From: Comamonadaceae bacterium
GTDB lineage: Bacteria > Pseudomonadota > Gammaproteobacteria > Burkholderiales > Burkholderiaceae_C
Direction of reading: 5' to 3'
Length of the DNA stretch: 36,240 bases
Assembly (NCBI GenBank): GCA_947448325.1
Contig: CANFMK010000005.1
Location: 1-36,240, forward strand
This document shows positions 27,603-36,240 of this stretch, piece after piece. Every line of letters starts with the position of its first letter. Within the stretch, counting starts at the first letter, position 1. Under the pieces are notes generated by a model that ran no database searches, was not told the DNA's origin, and saw only the letters and a program-made list of their open reading frames with translations. Position numbers and translations under genes: made by a program.

Positions 27603-29690
27603 ATGTCTGAACTTGCGCAAGTGAACAATGAGATGCCTCCCGGGCATTTTGTGAGCTATCCCGACTCGCCTTTTGAGTTGTTCCAGCCTTATCCACCGGC
27701 CGGCGATCAACCCACGGCCATCGAAAAGCTGGTGGAAGGGGTGCATGACGGTGAAGTCTTTCAGACCTTGCTGGGCGTGACGGGTTCGGGCAAAACCTAC
27801 ACCATGGCCAACGTGATTGCCCAATTGGGCCGTCCGGCGATTGTGTTTGCGCCCAACAAAACCTTGGCCGCGCAGTTGTACAGCGAGTTCCGCGAGTTCT
27901 TCCCCAAAAACGCGGTGGAGTACTTTGTCAGCTACTACGACTACTACCAGCCCGAGGCCTATGTGCCGCAGCGCGATTTGTTCATCGAAAAAGACTCGGC
28001 GATCAACGAGCACATCGAGCAGATGCGCCTGTCGTGCACCAAAAGCATCATGGAGCGGCGCGATGTGGTGATCGTGGCCACGGTCTCGGCGATTTACGGC
28101 ATTGGCGAGCCCGAAAGCTACCACCGCATGATCATGACGCTGCGCAACGGCGACAAGCTCGGTCAGCGCGATGTGATTGCGCAGCTCATTCGCATGCAGT
28201 ACCAGCGCAACGACATGGAGTTTTCACGCGGCAAGTTCCGGGTGCGGGGCGACACCATCGACGTGTTTCCGGCCGAACACTCCGAGTTGGCGATTCGCAT
28301 CGAGTTGTTTGACGATGAGATCGAAAGCCTGCAGCTGTTTGACCCACTCACCGGCCGCATCAAACAGAAAATCCCACGCTTCACGGTGTACCCCTCGAGC
28401 CACTATGTGACCCCGCGCGACAAGGTGCTGGCGGCAGTAGAGACCATCAAGATGGAGCTCTCTGACCGGCTCAAGGAGTTGGTGGGCATGGGCAAATTGG
28501 TCGAAGCCCAGCGCTTGGAGCAGCGCACCCGCTTTGATTTGGAAATGCTCTCCGAGGTTGGCCACTGCAAAGGCATTGAGAACTACACCCGCCATTTGTC
28601 CGGCGCGGCGCCAGGCGATGCGCCCAGCACCTTGACCGATTATTTGCCGCCAGACGCCATCATGTTTTTGGACGAGAGTCACCAGATGATTGGCCAGCTC
28701 AGCGCCATGTACAACGGCGACCGCTCACGCAAGACCACCCTGGTGGAATATGGCTTTCGCCTGCCCAGCGCGCTGGACAACCGACCGCTGAAATTTGAAG
28801 AATTTGAAACCAAGATGCGCCAGTGCATCTTCGTTTCGGCCACGCCCGCGGACTACGAAAAACAGCACGCGGGCCAAGTGGTGGAGCAGGTGGTGCGGCC
28901 CACGGGTTTGGTGGACCCGCTGGTGGAGGTGCGCCCCGCCATCCATCAGGTGGACGATGTGCTGCAAGAAATCCGCATTCGCGCGGACAAAAACGAACGG
29001 GTGTTGATCACCACCTTGACCAAGCGCATGTCCGAGCAGCTCACCGACTATTTGAGCGACAACGGGGTGCGGGTGCGCTACTTGCACTCCGACATCGACA
29101 CGGTGGAGCGGGTGGAAATTTTGCGCGACCTGCGCCTGGGGGTGTTTGATGTCTTGGTCGGCATCAACTTGCTGCGTGAGGGCTTGGACATTCCCGAGGT
29201 GTCTTTGGTGGCGATTTTGGACGCCGACAAAGAAGGCTTTTTGCGCTCTGAGCGCAGCCTGATCCAGACCATTGGCCGCGCCGCGCGAAACCTGCACGGG
29301 CAAGCCATTTTGTATGCGGACCGCATGACCGAGTCGATGAAAAAAGCCATCGGCGAAACCGAGCGCCGCCGCGAAAAGCAAATCGCCCACAACCTGACCT
29401 ATGGGATCACGCCGCGCAGCATCGTCAAACAGGTGCGCGATTTGATCGACGGGGTATACAGCGAAAAGTCCGGCAAAGAAGCCGAGCGCCTGGAACTGGC
29501 CGCCGTGCAGCGCGCCAAAGTCGAGGACATGAGCGAAAAAGACGTGGCCAAAGCCATCAAACAGCTGGAAAAGCAAATGATGGAACATGCCCGCAACCTG
29601 GATTTTGAAAAAGCTGCTGGCGTGCGCGACCAATTGGCTGTGCTCAAGGCACAGGCTTTTGGGGCGGTGGGAACCGACCGCATCGCTTGA
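27603..29690 (+). CDS. uvrB: excinuclease ABC subunit B
   Basis: The 695-residue helicase-like damage-verification subunit of nucleotide excision repair has Walker A GVTGSGKT at 58-65 and the beta-hairpin [21 protein letters not shown] that clamps damaged DNA. The DEAD-like box reads FLDESHQM. Helicase motifs [14 protein letters not shown] and QTIGRAARN follow, and a C-terminal UVR domain ([27 protein letters not shown]) binds UvrC. ATG 27603 ([10 protein letters not shown]) is preferred over a TTG three codons earlier. The length fits the family. Confidence 0.97.
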   Translation: MSELAQVNNEMPPGHFVSYPDSPFELFQPYPPAGDQPTAIEKLVEGVHDGEVFQTLLGVTGSGKTYTMANVIAQLGRPAIVFAPNKTLAAQLYSEFREFFPKNAVEYFVSYYDYYQPEAYVPQRDLFIEKDSAINEHIEQMRLSCTKSIMERRDVVIVATVSAIYGIGEPESYHRMIMTLRNGDKLGQRDVIAQLIRMQYQRNDMEFSRGKFRVRGDTIDVFPAEHSELAIRIELFDDEIESLQLFDPLTGRIKQKIPRFTVYPSSHYVTPRDKVLAAVETIKMELSDRLKELVGMGKLVEAQRLEQRTRFDLEMLSEVGHCKGIENYTRHLSGAAPGDAPSTLTDYLPPDAIMFLDESHQMIGQLSAMYNGDRSRKTTLVEYGFRLPSALDNRPLKFEEFETKMRQCIFVSATPADYEKQHAGQVVEQVVRPTGLVDPLVEVRPAIHQVDDVLQEIRIRADKNERVLITTLTKRMSEQLTDYLSDNGVRVRYLHSDIDTVERVEILRDLRLGVFDVLVGINLLREGLDIPEVSLVAILDADKEGFLRSERSLIQTIGRAARNLHGQAILYADRMTESMKKAIGETERRREKQIAHNLTYGITPRSIVKQVRDLIDGVYSEKSGKEAERLELAAVQRAKVEDMSEKDVAKAIKQLEKQMMEHARNLDFEKAAGVRDQLAVLKAQAFGAVGTDRIA

Positions 29691-29706
29691 AGGGTTAACC
29701 CGGACC

Positions 29707-29731
29707 TTAACCCGACCAATTTGATCGGGTT
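29707..29731 (+). promoter_or_regulatory. IscR-type site 1 / inverted repeat upstream of iscR
   Basis: AACCCGA (29709-29715) and TCGGGTT (29725-29731) form an inverted repeat. Read as an IscR type 1 site it gives CCGAC, a six-base AT-rich spacer, then GATCGGG, close to the known YYGAC-N6-AGTCRR pattern. Confidence 0.55.
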
Positions 29732-29735
29732 CTGC

Positions 29736-29761
29736 TATACTTGACCGCGTTAGTAGGACAA
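29736..29761 (+). promoter_or_regulatory. iscR promoter -10 and overlapping IscR-type site 2
   Basis: TATACT at 29736-29741 is a good -10. Overlapping it, ATACTTGAC, six bases, then AGTAGGA follow the IscR type 1 consensus closely. The GAC cores of the two sites are 29 bases apart. In other bacteria [2Fe-2S]-IscR binds such tandem sites to repress its own operon. Confidence 0.6.
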
Positions 29762-29789
29762 GTTTGTTTCACCCCCACCGGAGCCCGCC

Positions 29790-30326
29790 ATGCGTTTGAC
29801 CACCAAAGGCCGATTTGCCGTCACGGCCATGATCGATCTGGCCCTGCGCCAGCACAGCGGCCCCGTCACCTTGGCGGCCATCAGCCAGCGCCAGCACATT
29901 TCTCTGTCTTATTTGGAGCAGTTGTTCGGCAAGCTGCGCCGTCACCAGTTGGTGGAGTCCACCCGGGGGCCGGGCGGCGGTTACTCTTTGGCGCGCAAAG
30001 CGGCTGAAATCACTGTGGCGGACATCATTGTGTCGGTCGACGAGCCGATCGACGCGACCCACTGCGGCGGCAAAGAAAATTGCCACGGCGAAACCGGCCG
30101 TTGCATGACGCACGATTTATGGGCAGCTTTGAACACCCGCATGGTGGAATTTTTGGATTCCGTCACATTGCAAAAAATGGTGGACGACCAATTGGCCAGC
30201 GGCGTCACCATCGATGACAAGCCCGCCATCAAACGCGCGATTTCGGCCATGCCGGTGGTTCAACCCATTCGCGTGAATGCCCCCAATTCTGTTTTCGCCT
30301 TGGGCAACGCCTTCGCGAAGAACTGA
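29790..30326 (+). CDS. iscR: Rrf2-family iron-sulfur regulator IscR
   Basis: The 178-residue Rrf2 protein begins [19 protein letters not shown], with a winged helix recognising DNA through [12 protein letters not shown] and [11 protein letters not shown]. Cluster ligands are Cys92, Cys98, Cys105 and His107 in [18 protein letters not shown]. It represses the isc operon when it holds its [2Fe-2S] cluster. It leads iscS-iscU-iscA-hscB-hscA-fdx, and the two IscR-type sites lie directly upstream. The C-terminal extension after KPAIKRAIS is typical of betaproteobacterial IscR. Confidence 0.96.
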   Translation: MRLTTKGRFAVTAMIDLALRQHSGPVTLAAISQRQHISLSYLEQLFGKLRRHQLVESTRGPGGGYSLARKAAEITVADIIVSVDEPIDATHCGGKENCHGETGRCMTHDLWAALNTRMVEFLDSVTLQKMVDDQLASGVTIDDKPAIKRAISAMPVVQPIRVNAPNSVFALGNAFAKN

Positions 30327-30370
30327 ATTCAAACACATCAATCTCCTTTTTTGTGAACGTCGAGCACCCC

Positions 30371-31591
30371 ATGGACACCACGCCACACTTTCCGATTTAC
30401 ATGGACTACAGCGCCACCAACCCCTGCGACGAGCGGGTGGTCGACGCCATGGTGCCTTGGCTGCGTAACCACTTTGGCAACCCAGCTTCGCGCAGCCACG
30501 CCTGGGGCTGGGAGGCCGAAGCCGCTGTTGAAAAAGCCCGCGAGCAAGTTGCGGCCTTGATCGGTGCCGACCCCCGCGAAATCGTCTGGACCTCTGGCGC
30601 CACCGAATCCAACAACTTGGCCTTGAAAGGTGCGGCCCACTTTTACAAGTCCAAGGGCAAGCACCTGATCACGGTCAAGACCGAGCACAAAGCCATTTTG
30701 GACACCATGCGCGAGCTTGAGCGACAAGGCTTTGAAGTGACTTACCTGGACGTGCAGGCCGATGGCTTGGTGGACCTGGACGTGTTCAAGGCGGCGATTC
30801 GCCCCGACACCATTTTGGCCAGCGTGATGTTCGTTAACAACGAAATCGGTGTGATCCAAGACATCGCCGCCATTGGCGCGATCTGCCGCGCCAAAGGTGT
30901 GATCTTCCATTGCGACGCGGCGCAAGCCACGGGCCGGGTAGACATCGATCTGACCCAGTTGCCTGTGGACTTGATGAGCCTGACCTCGCACAAAACCTAT
31001 GGCCCCAAGGGCATTGGCGCTTTGTTTGTGCGCCGCAAGCCGCGCATTCGTTTGGAAGCGCAAATGCACGGTGGCGGTCATGAGCGCGGCATGCGCTCTG
31101 GCACTTTGCCCACACACCAGATCGTGGGCATGGGCGAGGCCTACCGCATTGCCAAAGCAGAAATGCACGAAGAGAACATCCGCATCCGGGCTTTGCACGA
31201 CCGCATGTTGGCGGGCTTGCAGGGCATTGAGCAGGTGTTCATCAATGGTCACACCGAAAAGCGCGTGCCCCACAACCTGAACATGAGCTTCAACTACGTC
31301 GAGGGCGAGTCGCTGATCATGGGCATCAAAGGCTTGGCGGTCAGCAGCGGTTCGGCCTGCACGTCGGCCAGTTTGGAGCCCAGCTATGTGTTGCGCGCCC
31401 TGGGCCGCAGCGACGAGTTGGCGCACAGCAGCCTGCGCATGACGATCGGTCGCTGGACCACTGAAGCGGAGATCGACTACGCGGTCGACACGATCAAGAA
31501 GAACGTGGCCAAGCTGCGCGATTTGAGCCCCCTGTGGGACATGTACAAAGACGGCATTGACATCAGCACTATTCAATGGGCCGCCCACTGA
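30371..31591 (+). CDS. iscS: cysteine desulfurase IscS
   Basis: The 406-residue class V PLP enzyme takes sulfur from cysteine for iron-sulfur clusters and tRNA thiolation. The PLP lysine is Lys208 in [12 protein letters not shown] and the persulfide cysteine is Cys330 in [17 protein letters not shown] on the mobile loop. The N-terminus [18 protein letters not shown] is canonical apart from NPCD where TPVD is more usual. ATG 30371 gives the [14 protein letters not shown] start common in the group. A GTG at 30353 would add six residues, and neither has a strong ribosome site. Confidence 0.95.
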   Translation: MDTTPHFPIYMDYSATNPCDERVVDAMVPWLRNHFGNPASRSHAWGWEAEAAVEKAREQVAALIGADPREIVWTSGATESNNLALKGAAHFYKSKGKHLITVKTEHKAILDTMRELERQGFEVTYLDVQADGLVDLDVFKAAIRPDTILASVMFVNNEIGVIQDIAAIGAICRAKGVIFHCDAAQATGRVDIDLTQLPVDLMSLTSHKTYGPKGIGALFVRRKPRIRLEAQMHGGGHERGMRSGTLPTHQIVGMGEAYRIAKAEMHEENIRIRALHDRMLAGLQGIEQVFINGHTEKRVPHNLNMSFNYVEGESLIMGIKGLAVSSGSACTSASLEPSYVLRALGRSDELAHSSLRMTIGRWTTEAEIDYAVDTIKKNVAKLRDLSPLWDMYKDGIDISTIQWAAH

Positions 31592-31612
31592 ACACCAAAT
31601 AGGAGTACGAAC

Positions 31613-31999
31613 ATGGCATACAGCGACAAAGTGGTCGACCACTACGAAAATCCCCGCAACGTGGGCACTTTTGACAAGGGCGACGAGGATGTGGGCACCG
31701 GCATGGTGGGCGCGCCTGCTTGCGGCGACGTGATGAAACTGCAGATCAAGGTGAATCCACAAACCGGTGTGATCGAAGACGCACGCTTCAAAACCTACGG
31801 TTGTGGTTCGGCCATTGCGTCGAGCTCCTTGGTGACCGAATGGGTCAAAGGCAAAACGCTGGACGAAGCCGCGGCTTTGAAGAACAGCCAAATCGCCGAA
31901 GAGCTGGCCTTGCCGCCCGTGAAAATTCACTGCTCCATCCTGGCCGAAGACGCCATCAAGGCCGCAGTGAACGATTACAAGCAAAAACACGCGCACTGA
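31613..31999 (+). CDS. iscU: iron-sulfur cluster scaffold IscU
   Basis: The 128-residue scaffold assembles [2Fe-2S] and [4Fe-4S] clusters. Ligands Cys37 and Asp39 lie in ACGD, Cys64 in [10 protein letters not shown], and His106-Cys107 follow the LPPVK motif (100-104) that binds chaperone HscA. GGAG precedes the ATG. It lies 21 bases after iscS and one base before iscA, as in standard isc operons. Confidence 0.97.
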   Translation: MAYSDKVVDHYENPRNVGTFDKGDEDVGTGMVGAPACGDVMKLQIKVNPQTGVIEDARFKTYGCGSAIASSSLVTEWVKGKTLDEAAALKNSQIAEELALPPVKIHCSILAEDAIKAAVNDYKQKHAH

Positions 32000-32000
32000 C

Positions 32001-32324
32001 ATGGCTGTCTCATTGACCGAAGCGGCCGCTCGCCATGTGACGCGCTACCTGTCCAAGCGTGGCAAAGGTGTGGGCGTTCGTCTGGGCGTGAAAACCACCG
32101 GTTGCTCGGGCTTGGCCTACAAGCTTGAATATGTGGACGAGGTGGCGCCGGAAGACGTGGTGTTTGAAGGCCATGGCGTGAAGGTCTTGATCGACCCGAA
32201 AAGCCTGGCCTACATCGACGGCACCGAACTCGATTTTGTGCGCGAAGGCTTGAACGAGGGGTTTCGTTTCAACAACCCCAATGAGCGCGATCGCTGTGGT
32301 TGTGGCGAATCTTTCCGCGTGTGA
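32001..32324 (+). CDS. iscA: A-type iron-sulfur carrier IscA
   Basis: The 107-residue A-type carrier passes iron or clusters to target proteins. The three conserved cysteines are Cys35 (TTGCSGLAY) and the C-terminal pair Cys99 and Cys101 in RCGCGESF. The ATG lies one base after the iscU stop, and its own stop overlaps the hscB start in GTGA. Confidence 0.96.
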   Translation: MAVSLTEAAARHVTRYLSKRGKGVGVRLGVKTTGCSGLAYKLEYVDEVAPEDVVFEGHGVKVLIDPKSLAYIDGTELDFVREGLNEGFRFNNPNERDRCGCGESFRV

Positions 32325-32842
32325 TCTCGCTGCAGTCCAACGACTTTGAATTGTTTGGCGTGCCCATGGGCTTTGCCTTGGCGCGCGAGTCGGTGGACGC
32401 CCGATGGAAAGAACTCCAGCGCGAAGCGCATCCTGACAAGTTTGCCGCCCAAGGGGATGCCGCACAGCGATTGGCCATGCAATGGTCAGTACGCATCAAC
32501 GAAGCCTATCAACGCCTCAAAGACCCGGTCAAACGCGCCGCCTACCTGTGTGAACTGCATGGTGCGCCGGTGCAAGCCGAAAACAACACCGCCATGCCGG
32601 CTGCTTTTTTGATGCAGCAAATGGCTTGGCGTGAAGCTTTGGACGAGACCCATACCGAGCCGGCCCTGGAGGCCTTGATGGCCGAAGTCCAAAGCGCTAG
32701 AGCGCAATGCTTGACGGAGCTGGCCCGCATGATTGATGAGGCTGGCGACTATATGCAAGCCGTAGGGCAGGTCAGGGCCATGATGTTCATGGACCGCTTT
32801 GCCACCGAAGTGCGCCATCAACTCGACAAGCTGCTCGACTGA
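32321..32842 (+). CDS. hscB: Fe-S co-chaperone HscB (J-domain)
   Basis: The 173-residue J-type co-chaperone stimulates HscA and brings it IscU. The J-domain begins NDFELFGVP and has the HPD motif at residues 37-39 (REAHPDKFA). The C-terminal helical bundle ([12 protein letters not shown] to HQLDKLLD) is the IscU-binding part. The start is the GTG at 32321 overlapping the iscA stop. The tracked frame from 32300 would begin inside iscA. Length agrees with the family (about 171). Confidence 0.94.
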   Translation: MISLQSNDFELFGVPMGFALARESVDARWKELQREAHPDKFAAQGDAAQRLAMQWSVRINEAYQRLKDPVKRAAYLCELHGAPVQAENNTAMPAAFLMQQMAWREALDETHTEPALEALMAEVQSARAQCLTELARMIDEAGDYMQAVGQVRAMMFMDRFATEVRHQLDKLLD

Positions 32843-32868
32843 GCCGACATCCTTTTTTACGACATTCC

Positions 32869-34731
32869 ATGGCGCTTTTACAGATTTCTGAGCCGGGCCA
32901 AGCGCCCGATCCGCACCAGCGGCGCATTGCCGTGGGCATTGACCTGGGCACCACCCATTCGCTGGTGGCCTCTGTGCGACATGGCGTCGCCGAATGTTTG
33001 CCTGACGATCAGGGCCACTTCATCTTGCCTTCGGTGGTGCGGTATTTGCCCGGGCAGGGCCGGCAAATCGGCCGAGAGGCTGTGGCCGCCGCCGCCAGCG
33101 ATCCGCAAAACACCATTGCTTCGGTCAAACGTTTCATGGGGCGCAGCCTGCAAGACTTGTCACACCCCGAACAACTGCCTTATGCCTTTGTCGACAAAGC
33201 GCAAGGCATGTTGTCGTTGCAAACGGTGCAAGGCGAGAAATCCCCGGTCGAGGTCAGCGCTGAAATTTTGGCCACTTTGCGCTACCGTGCCGAAGACACC
33301 TTCAACGACGATCTGTATGGCGCGGTGATCACCGTGCCGGCGTACTTTGACGATGCGCAGCGCCAAGCCACCAAAGACGCCGCGCAACTGGCCGGACTGA
33401 ATGTGCTGCGCCTGATCAATGAACCCACGGCCGCAGCCATTGCCTACGGTTTGGACAACGCCAGCGAAGGCGTTTACGCCGTCTTTGATTTGGGGGGAGG
33501 CACCTTTGACATTTCGATACTTCGTTTGACCCGCGGTGTGTTTGAAGTGATCGCCACCGGCGGCGATTCGGCTTTGGGCGGTGACGATTACGACGAGATG
33601 CTGGCGCAATGGATGCTGAGCCATGCCCATGCGTTGGCCACCACGCCGCAAGACAAAACCGTGCTCAAAGCAGCGGCTCGGCAGGCCAAAGAAGCGCTGT
33701 CTCAAGATACTCAAACCACCGTGCAAGTGAGCCTCTCAGCCCACACCCTGGACGTGTCGGTGACGCGTGCCGACTTTGAAACGGCCACTGCCGCACTCAC
33801 CCAGCGTTGCCTGTCGGCGGTGCGCAAAGCCCTGCGCGATGCGCAGCTGGTCAAAGGCGACATCCAAGGGGTGGTCATGGTCGGTGGCTCCACCCGCATG
33901 CCGCAAATTCAAACCGCTGTGGCGCAATTTTTCGGCCAAGCGCCTTTGAACAACCTCAACCCCGACGAAGTCGTGGCACTCGGCGCGGCCATTCAAGCCA
34001 ATCAATTGGCGGGCAACGACGCCGCAGGCGATTTGTTGCTGCTTGACGTGATTCCCTTGTCATTGGGCATCGAGACCATGGGCGGTTTGGTCGAGCGCAT
34101 CATCCCGCGCAACCAGACCATTCCCACGGCCATGGCGCAAGACTTCACCACCTACAAAGATGGGCAAACCGCTTTGGCCTTGCACGTGCTGCAAGGTGAG
34201 CGCGATTTGGTCCAAGACTGCCGCAGTTTGGCGCGCTTTGAGCTGCGCGGCATCCCGCCCATGGCGGCTGGTGCGGCGCGCATTCGTGTGACGTTCACGG
34301 TGGACGCTGACGGCTTGCTCAGCGTCAGTGCCAAAGAGCAAATGAGTGGTGTTGAAGCCACCATCGATGTCAAACCCTCGTATGGTTTGAGCGACACGCA
34401 AATCGCCACCATGTTGCAAGACAGCTTCACCACCGCCGAGGTGGACATGAAAGCCCGTGCACTGGTGGAAGCCCGCGTGGACGGCGACCGCATGCTGTTG
34501 GCCACGCAAAGCGCCCTGGATGCCGACGGCGGCCTGCTCAGCGCCGAAGAACGCAGCACCATCGAGCAACTCATGCAGCAACTGCGTCAAGCGGTGCAGA
34601 CCGAACAAGACGCCAAAACGCTCGAGGATGTGACCTTGGCGCTGGCCAAAGGCACTGAAGCCTTTGCCGCCGAGCGCATGAACCACAGCATCCAAAAAGC
34701 CCTTTCAGGCCAAAACATTCAATCCCTGTGA
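32869..34731 (+). CDS. hscA: Hsp70-type Fe-S chaperone HscA
   Basis: The 620-residue DnaK relative is dedicated to cluster transfer from IscU. The nucleotide domain has [63 protein letters not shown] and [11 protein letters not shown]. The substrate domain begins near [13 protein letters not shown] and has the [20 protein letters not shown] segment. It follows hscB by 26 bases and precedes fdx by 27. Confidence 0.97.
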   Translation: MALLQISEPGQAPDPHQRRIAVGIDLGTTHSLVASVRHGVAECLPDDQGHFILPSVVRYLPGQGRQIGREAVAAAASDPQNTIASVKRFMGRSLQDLSHPEQLPYAFVDKAQGMLSLQTVQGEKSPVEVSAEILATLRYRAEDTFNDDLYGAVITVPAYFDDAQRQATKDAAQLAGLNVLRLINEPTAAAIAYGLDNASEGVYAVFDLGGGTFDISILRLTRGVFEVIATGGDSALGGDDYDEMLAQWMLSHAHALATTPQDKTVLKAAARQAKEALSQDTQTTVQVSLSAHTLDVSVTRADFETATAALTQRCLSAVRKALRDAQLVKGDIQGVVMVGGSTRMPQIQTAVAQFFGQAPLNNLNPDEVVALGAAIQANQLAGNDAAGDLLLLDVIPLSLGIETMGGLVERIIPRNQTIPTAMAQDFTTYKDGQTALALHVLQGERDLVQDCRSLARFELRGIPPMAAGAARIRVTFTVDADGLLSVSAKEQMSGVEATIDVKPSYGLSDTQIATMLQDSFTTAEVDMKARALVEARVDGDRMLLATQSALDADGGLLSAEERSTIEQLMQQLRQAVQTEQDAKTLEDVTLALAKGTEAFAAERMNHSIQKALSGQNIQSL

Positions 34732-34758
34732 AGGGCCTTGAGCTAACATTCACCCGCT

Positions 34759-35097
34759 ATGCCCGTCATCAAAATCCTGCCTCATCCTGAATACTGTCCT
34801 GCTGGTGCTGAAATCACAGCGCCATCAGGCACCAGCATTTGCGAGGCACTGCTGGACCACAAAATCAATATCGAGCATGCTTGCGACATGAGTTGCGCCT
34901 GCACCACTTGTCACGTGATCGTGCGCGAAGGCTTGGCCAGCTTGAATGAGCCAGAAGAAACCGAAGAAGACCTGCTCGACCGCGCCTGGGGTTTGGAGCC
35001 GAACTCGCGTCTGAGCTGCCAAGCGTTTTTGGCCAAGCAAGATGTGGTGATCGAGATTCCGCGCTACACCATCAACCACGCCAAAGAGAATCACTGA
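34759..35097 (+). CDS. fdx: [2Fe-2S] ferredoxin of the ISC system
   Basis: The 112-residue ferredoxin supplies electrons for cluster assembly. The cluster ligands are Cys42, Cys48, Cys51 and Cys87 (HACDMSCACTTCHVIV and RLSCQAF), the same numbering as E. coli Fdx; Cys46 is the extra conserved cysteine. It ends the isc operon, and its stop shares one base with the ATG of dnaQ (TGATG). Confidence 0.96.
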   Translation: MPVIKILPHPEYCPAGAEITAPSGTSICEALLDHKINIEHACDMSCACTTCHVIVREGLASLNEPEETEEDLLDRAWGLEPNSRLSCQAFLAKQDVVIEIPRYTINHAKENH

Positions 35098-35813
35098 TGC
35101 GTCAAATCTTTCTCGATACCGAAACCACGGGCTTGTCTGCCGAGGGCGGTGACCGCGTGATTGAAATCGGCTGCGTCGAGCTGTTCAACCGCAAGCTGAC
35201 CGGCAACAACTTGCATTTTTATTTGAACCCTGAGCGCGACAGCCACGAAGATGCACTCAAGGTGCACGGCATCAGCAATGAATTTTTACGCGACAAACCC
35301 AAGTTCGCCCAGGTGGCGCAAGAAGTGTTGGACTACTTGCGTGGCGCTGAAATCATCATTCACAACGCCGCATTTGACATTGGCTTTTTGAACAAAGAGC
35401 TGGAGCGAGTAGGGCAGGCACCGTTCACCACCCATGTGTCCAATGTCATCGACACCTTGGTCATGGCCAAGCAGATGTACCCCGGCAAACGCAACAGCCT
35501 GGACGCGCTGTGCGACCGTCTGGGCGTTGACAATTCAGGCCGTACCCTGCACGGCGCGCTGTTGGACGCCGAGTTGTTGGCCGATGTGTACATCAACCTC
35601 ACACGTGGCCAAGAAACCCTGGTGATGGAGATCAGCGACGACCAACCTCAACATCAAACGGATGTGCAGATTGATTTGTCCAGTTACACACTGCCCGTGC
35701 TGCGTGCGAACGACAACGAACTCTTGGCCCATGAGGACATGCTCAAGCAGTTAGACAAATCCAGCGGCGGCAAAACCCTGTGGCGAAACCTGGGCGCCAG
35801 CCTGGAGGGGTGA
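35097..35813 (+). CDS. dnaQ: DNA polymerase III epsilon subunit (3'-5' exonuclease)
   Basis: The 238-residue DEDDh proofreading exonuclease has Asp7 and Glu9 in FLDTETTGL, Asp94 in HNAAFDIGFLN, and His152 and Asp157 in LHGALLDAELLADVY. A C-terminal segment (about 180-238) binds the alpha subunit. Translation is coupled to fdx through the TGATG overlap, a layout common in Burkholderiales, so dnaQ is probably also read from the isc promoter. The tRNA-Val locus follows. Confidence 0.96.
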   Translation: MRQIFLDTETTGLSAEGGDRVIEIGCVELFNRKLTGNNLHFYLNPERDSHEDALKVHGISNEFLRDKPKFAQVAQEVLDYLRGAEIIIHNAAFDIGFLNKELERVGQAPFTTHVSNVIDTLVMAKQMYPGKRNSLDALCDRLGVDNSGRTLHGALLDAELLADVYINLTRGQETLVMEISDDQPQHQTDVQIDLSSYTLPVLRANDNELLAHEDMLKQLDKSSGGKTLWRNLGASLEG

Positions 35814-35823
35814 TTTTTTATGG

Positions 35824-35829
35824 CATAAT
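35824..35829 (+). promoter_or_regulatory. tRNA-Val promoter -10 candidate
   Basis: CATAAT at 35824-35829 lies 25 bases before the tRNA-like start and is followed by a GC-rich discriminator (GCGCTCTTCGC), as in stable-RNA promoters. The -35 is weak. Confidence 0.5.
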
Positions 35830-35853
35830 TGCGCTCTTCGCTTCACAGCGTAA

Positions 35854-35893
35854 GGGCGGTTAGCTCAGGGGTAGAGCACTGCATTCACACTGC
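35854..35893 (+). pseudogene. tRNA-Val(CAC) broken after the anticodon loop
   Basis: The sequence starts as a regular tRNA: acceptor strand GGGCGGT, D-arm GCTC AGGGGTA GAGC, anticodon stem CTGCA and loop TTCACAC (anticodon CAC, valine). The 3' stem should read TGCAG but goes TGCTT, and no variable loop, T-arm (TTCGA) or ACCGCCC acceptor strand follows. Homology stops at 35893. The 5' half keeps its promoter and position behind dnaQ, so it looks like the native gene cut by an insertion or deletion. Confidence 0.85.
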
Positions 35894-36153
35894 TTAATTG
35901 CCGAGTTTTTTGTGTCAAAAAAGTTGAGAAATTTCTTTTTAAATTCAAGCACTTGCAACGTAAAGTTAAAGTGATTTAAGAAGAAAAAAGTAGTAAAGTC
36001 CAACTATACTACTCGTCATAGATTTTTCTATGTCTTTTCTTAGATTTTGGGTACGCAAAAGTAGGTAGTTTTGAATGTGTCGGTGATAGTTAAGTCACTG
36101 AAGCAGTAGAGTAAAAAGCTTGGTACTTCAAAGTAGCAAGCAGCAAAGAATCT
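35894..36153. other. AT-rich insert between broken and intact tRNA-Val
   Basis: This stretch of 260 bases is clearly richer in A and T than the rest of the window and has no coding frame of 60 codons. It holds a hairpin CATAGA-TTTT-TCTATG (36017-36032), TATACT at 36005-36010 as a possible -10, AAAGTAG three times at 71-72 bp spacing (35987, 36058, 36130), and a stem GCTTG-G-TACTT / AAGTA-G-CAAGC (36118-36141) just before the intact tRNA. A segment at 36089-36112 resembles a D-arm. It probably is the beginning of foreign DNA. Confidence 0.6.
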
Positions 36154-36228
36154 GGGTCGTTAACTCAGCGGTAGAGTGCCACCTTCACACGGTGGAAGCC
36201 AGTGGTTCGATCCCACTACGACCCACCA
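36154..36228 (+). tRNA. tRNA-Val (anticodon CAC), complete
   Basis: The cloverleaf is complete: acceptor GGGTCGT / ACGACCC, D-stem ACTC / GAGT, anticodon stem CCACC / GGTGG with loop TTCACAC (anticodon CAC at 36186-36188), T-stem AGTGG / CCACT with TTCGATC, then A and an encoded CCA (36226-36228). It reads the same codon, GUG, as the broken gene at 35854 but differs at many positions, so it is not a simple duplicate. The stem is fully paired, so it should be functional. Confidence 0.95.
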
Positions 36229-36240
36229 GATCAAAAAAGC

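Noticed and set aside
35854-36228. Group I intron splitting one tRNA-Val across the AT-rich stretch
   Set aside because: The 3' acceptor strand of the downstream tRNA (ACGACCC) pairs with its own 5' strand (GGGTCGT), not with GGGCGGT of the broken copy, and the downstream gene is complete by itself.

Overview
The window is a chromosomal segment of a betaproteobacterium, most likely Burkholderiales/Comamonadaceae (Limnohabitans-, Rhodoferax- or Polaromonas-like). The basis is protein style plus gene content: PHB genes, several TctC-type binding proteins and TTT carriers typical of the group, a beta-type intracellular PhaZ, and an iscRSUA-hscBA-fdx cluster with fdx overlapping dnaQ. This assignment is made by eye, without a database search.

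Layout. (1) 1-1501: the 3' end of phaA and a complete phaB, closed by a strong terminator. (2) 1544-13853: a genomic island of about 12.2 kb inserted into the 5' end of dusA. A 29-codon stub of the original dusA start remains at 1544-1633. The working dusA at 13810 has a new start supplied by the island. The island holds a PrtN/excisionase-like small regulator, an ABC importer with a TauD-type dioxygenase and a divergent Crp/Fnr regulator, and then a MarR regulator divergent from an aminotransferase, TTT carrier (TctC-B-A) and HDAC-like deacetylase operon. No integrase was found. (3) 13810-15718: dusA and an EamA-type exporter. (4) 15750-23916: a GntR/FCD regulator divergent from a methylmalonyl-CoA block (mutase, MeaB chaperone, propionyl-CoA carboxylase beta and alpha, epimerase-like VOC protein). 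(5) 23972-27474, minus strand: RnfB-like ferredoxin, intracellular PHB depolymerase with a histone-like tail, and an aromatic/aspartate aminotransferase. (6) 27603-29690: uvrB. (7) 29709-35097: the ISC iron-sulfur cluster operon with probable IscR sites, followed by dnaQ. (8) 35854-36228: a tRNA-Val(CAC) gene cut off just after its anticodon loop, about 260 bp of AT-rich DNA, then a complete but divergent tRNA-Val(CAC).

How it works together. phaA/phaB make 3-hydroxybutyryl-CoA for PHB, and phaZ mobilises the granules. The propionyl-CoA carboxylase/mutase block connects propionyl-CoA and succinyl-CoA and so could affect the 3-hydroxyvalerate content of the polymer (inference). The island adds two uptake-plus-catabolism cassettes, each with its own regulator and a clear palindromic operator candidate. 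Their substrates cannot be read from sequence alone. The most unusual places are the two boundary-like loci: the rebuilt dusA, and the broken tRNA-Val followed by a foreign-looking replacement of the same anticodon.
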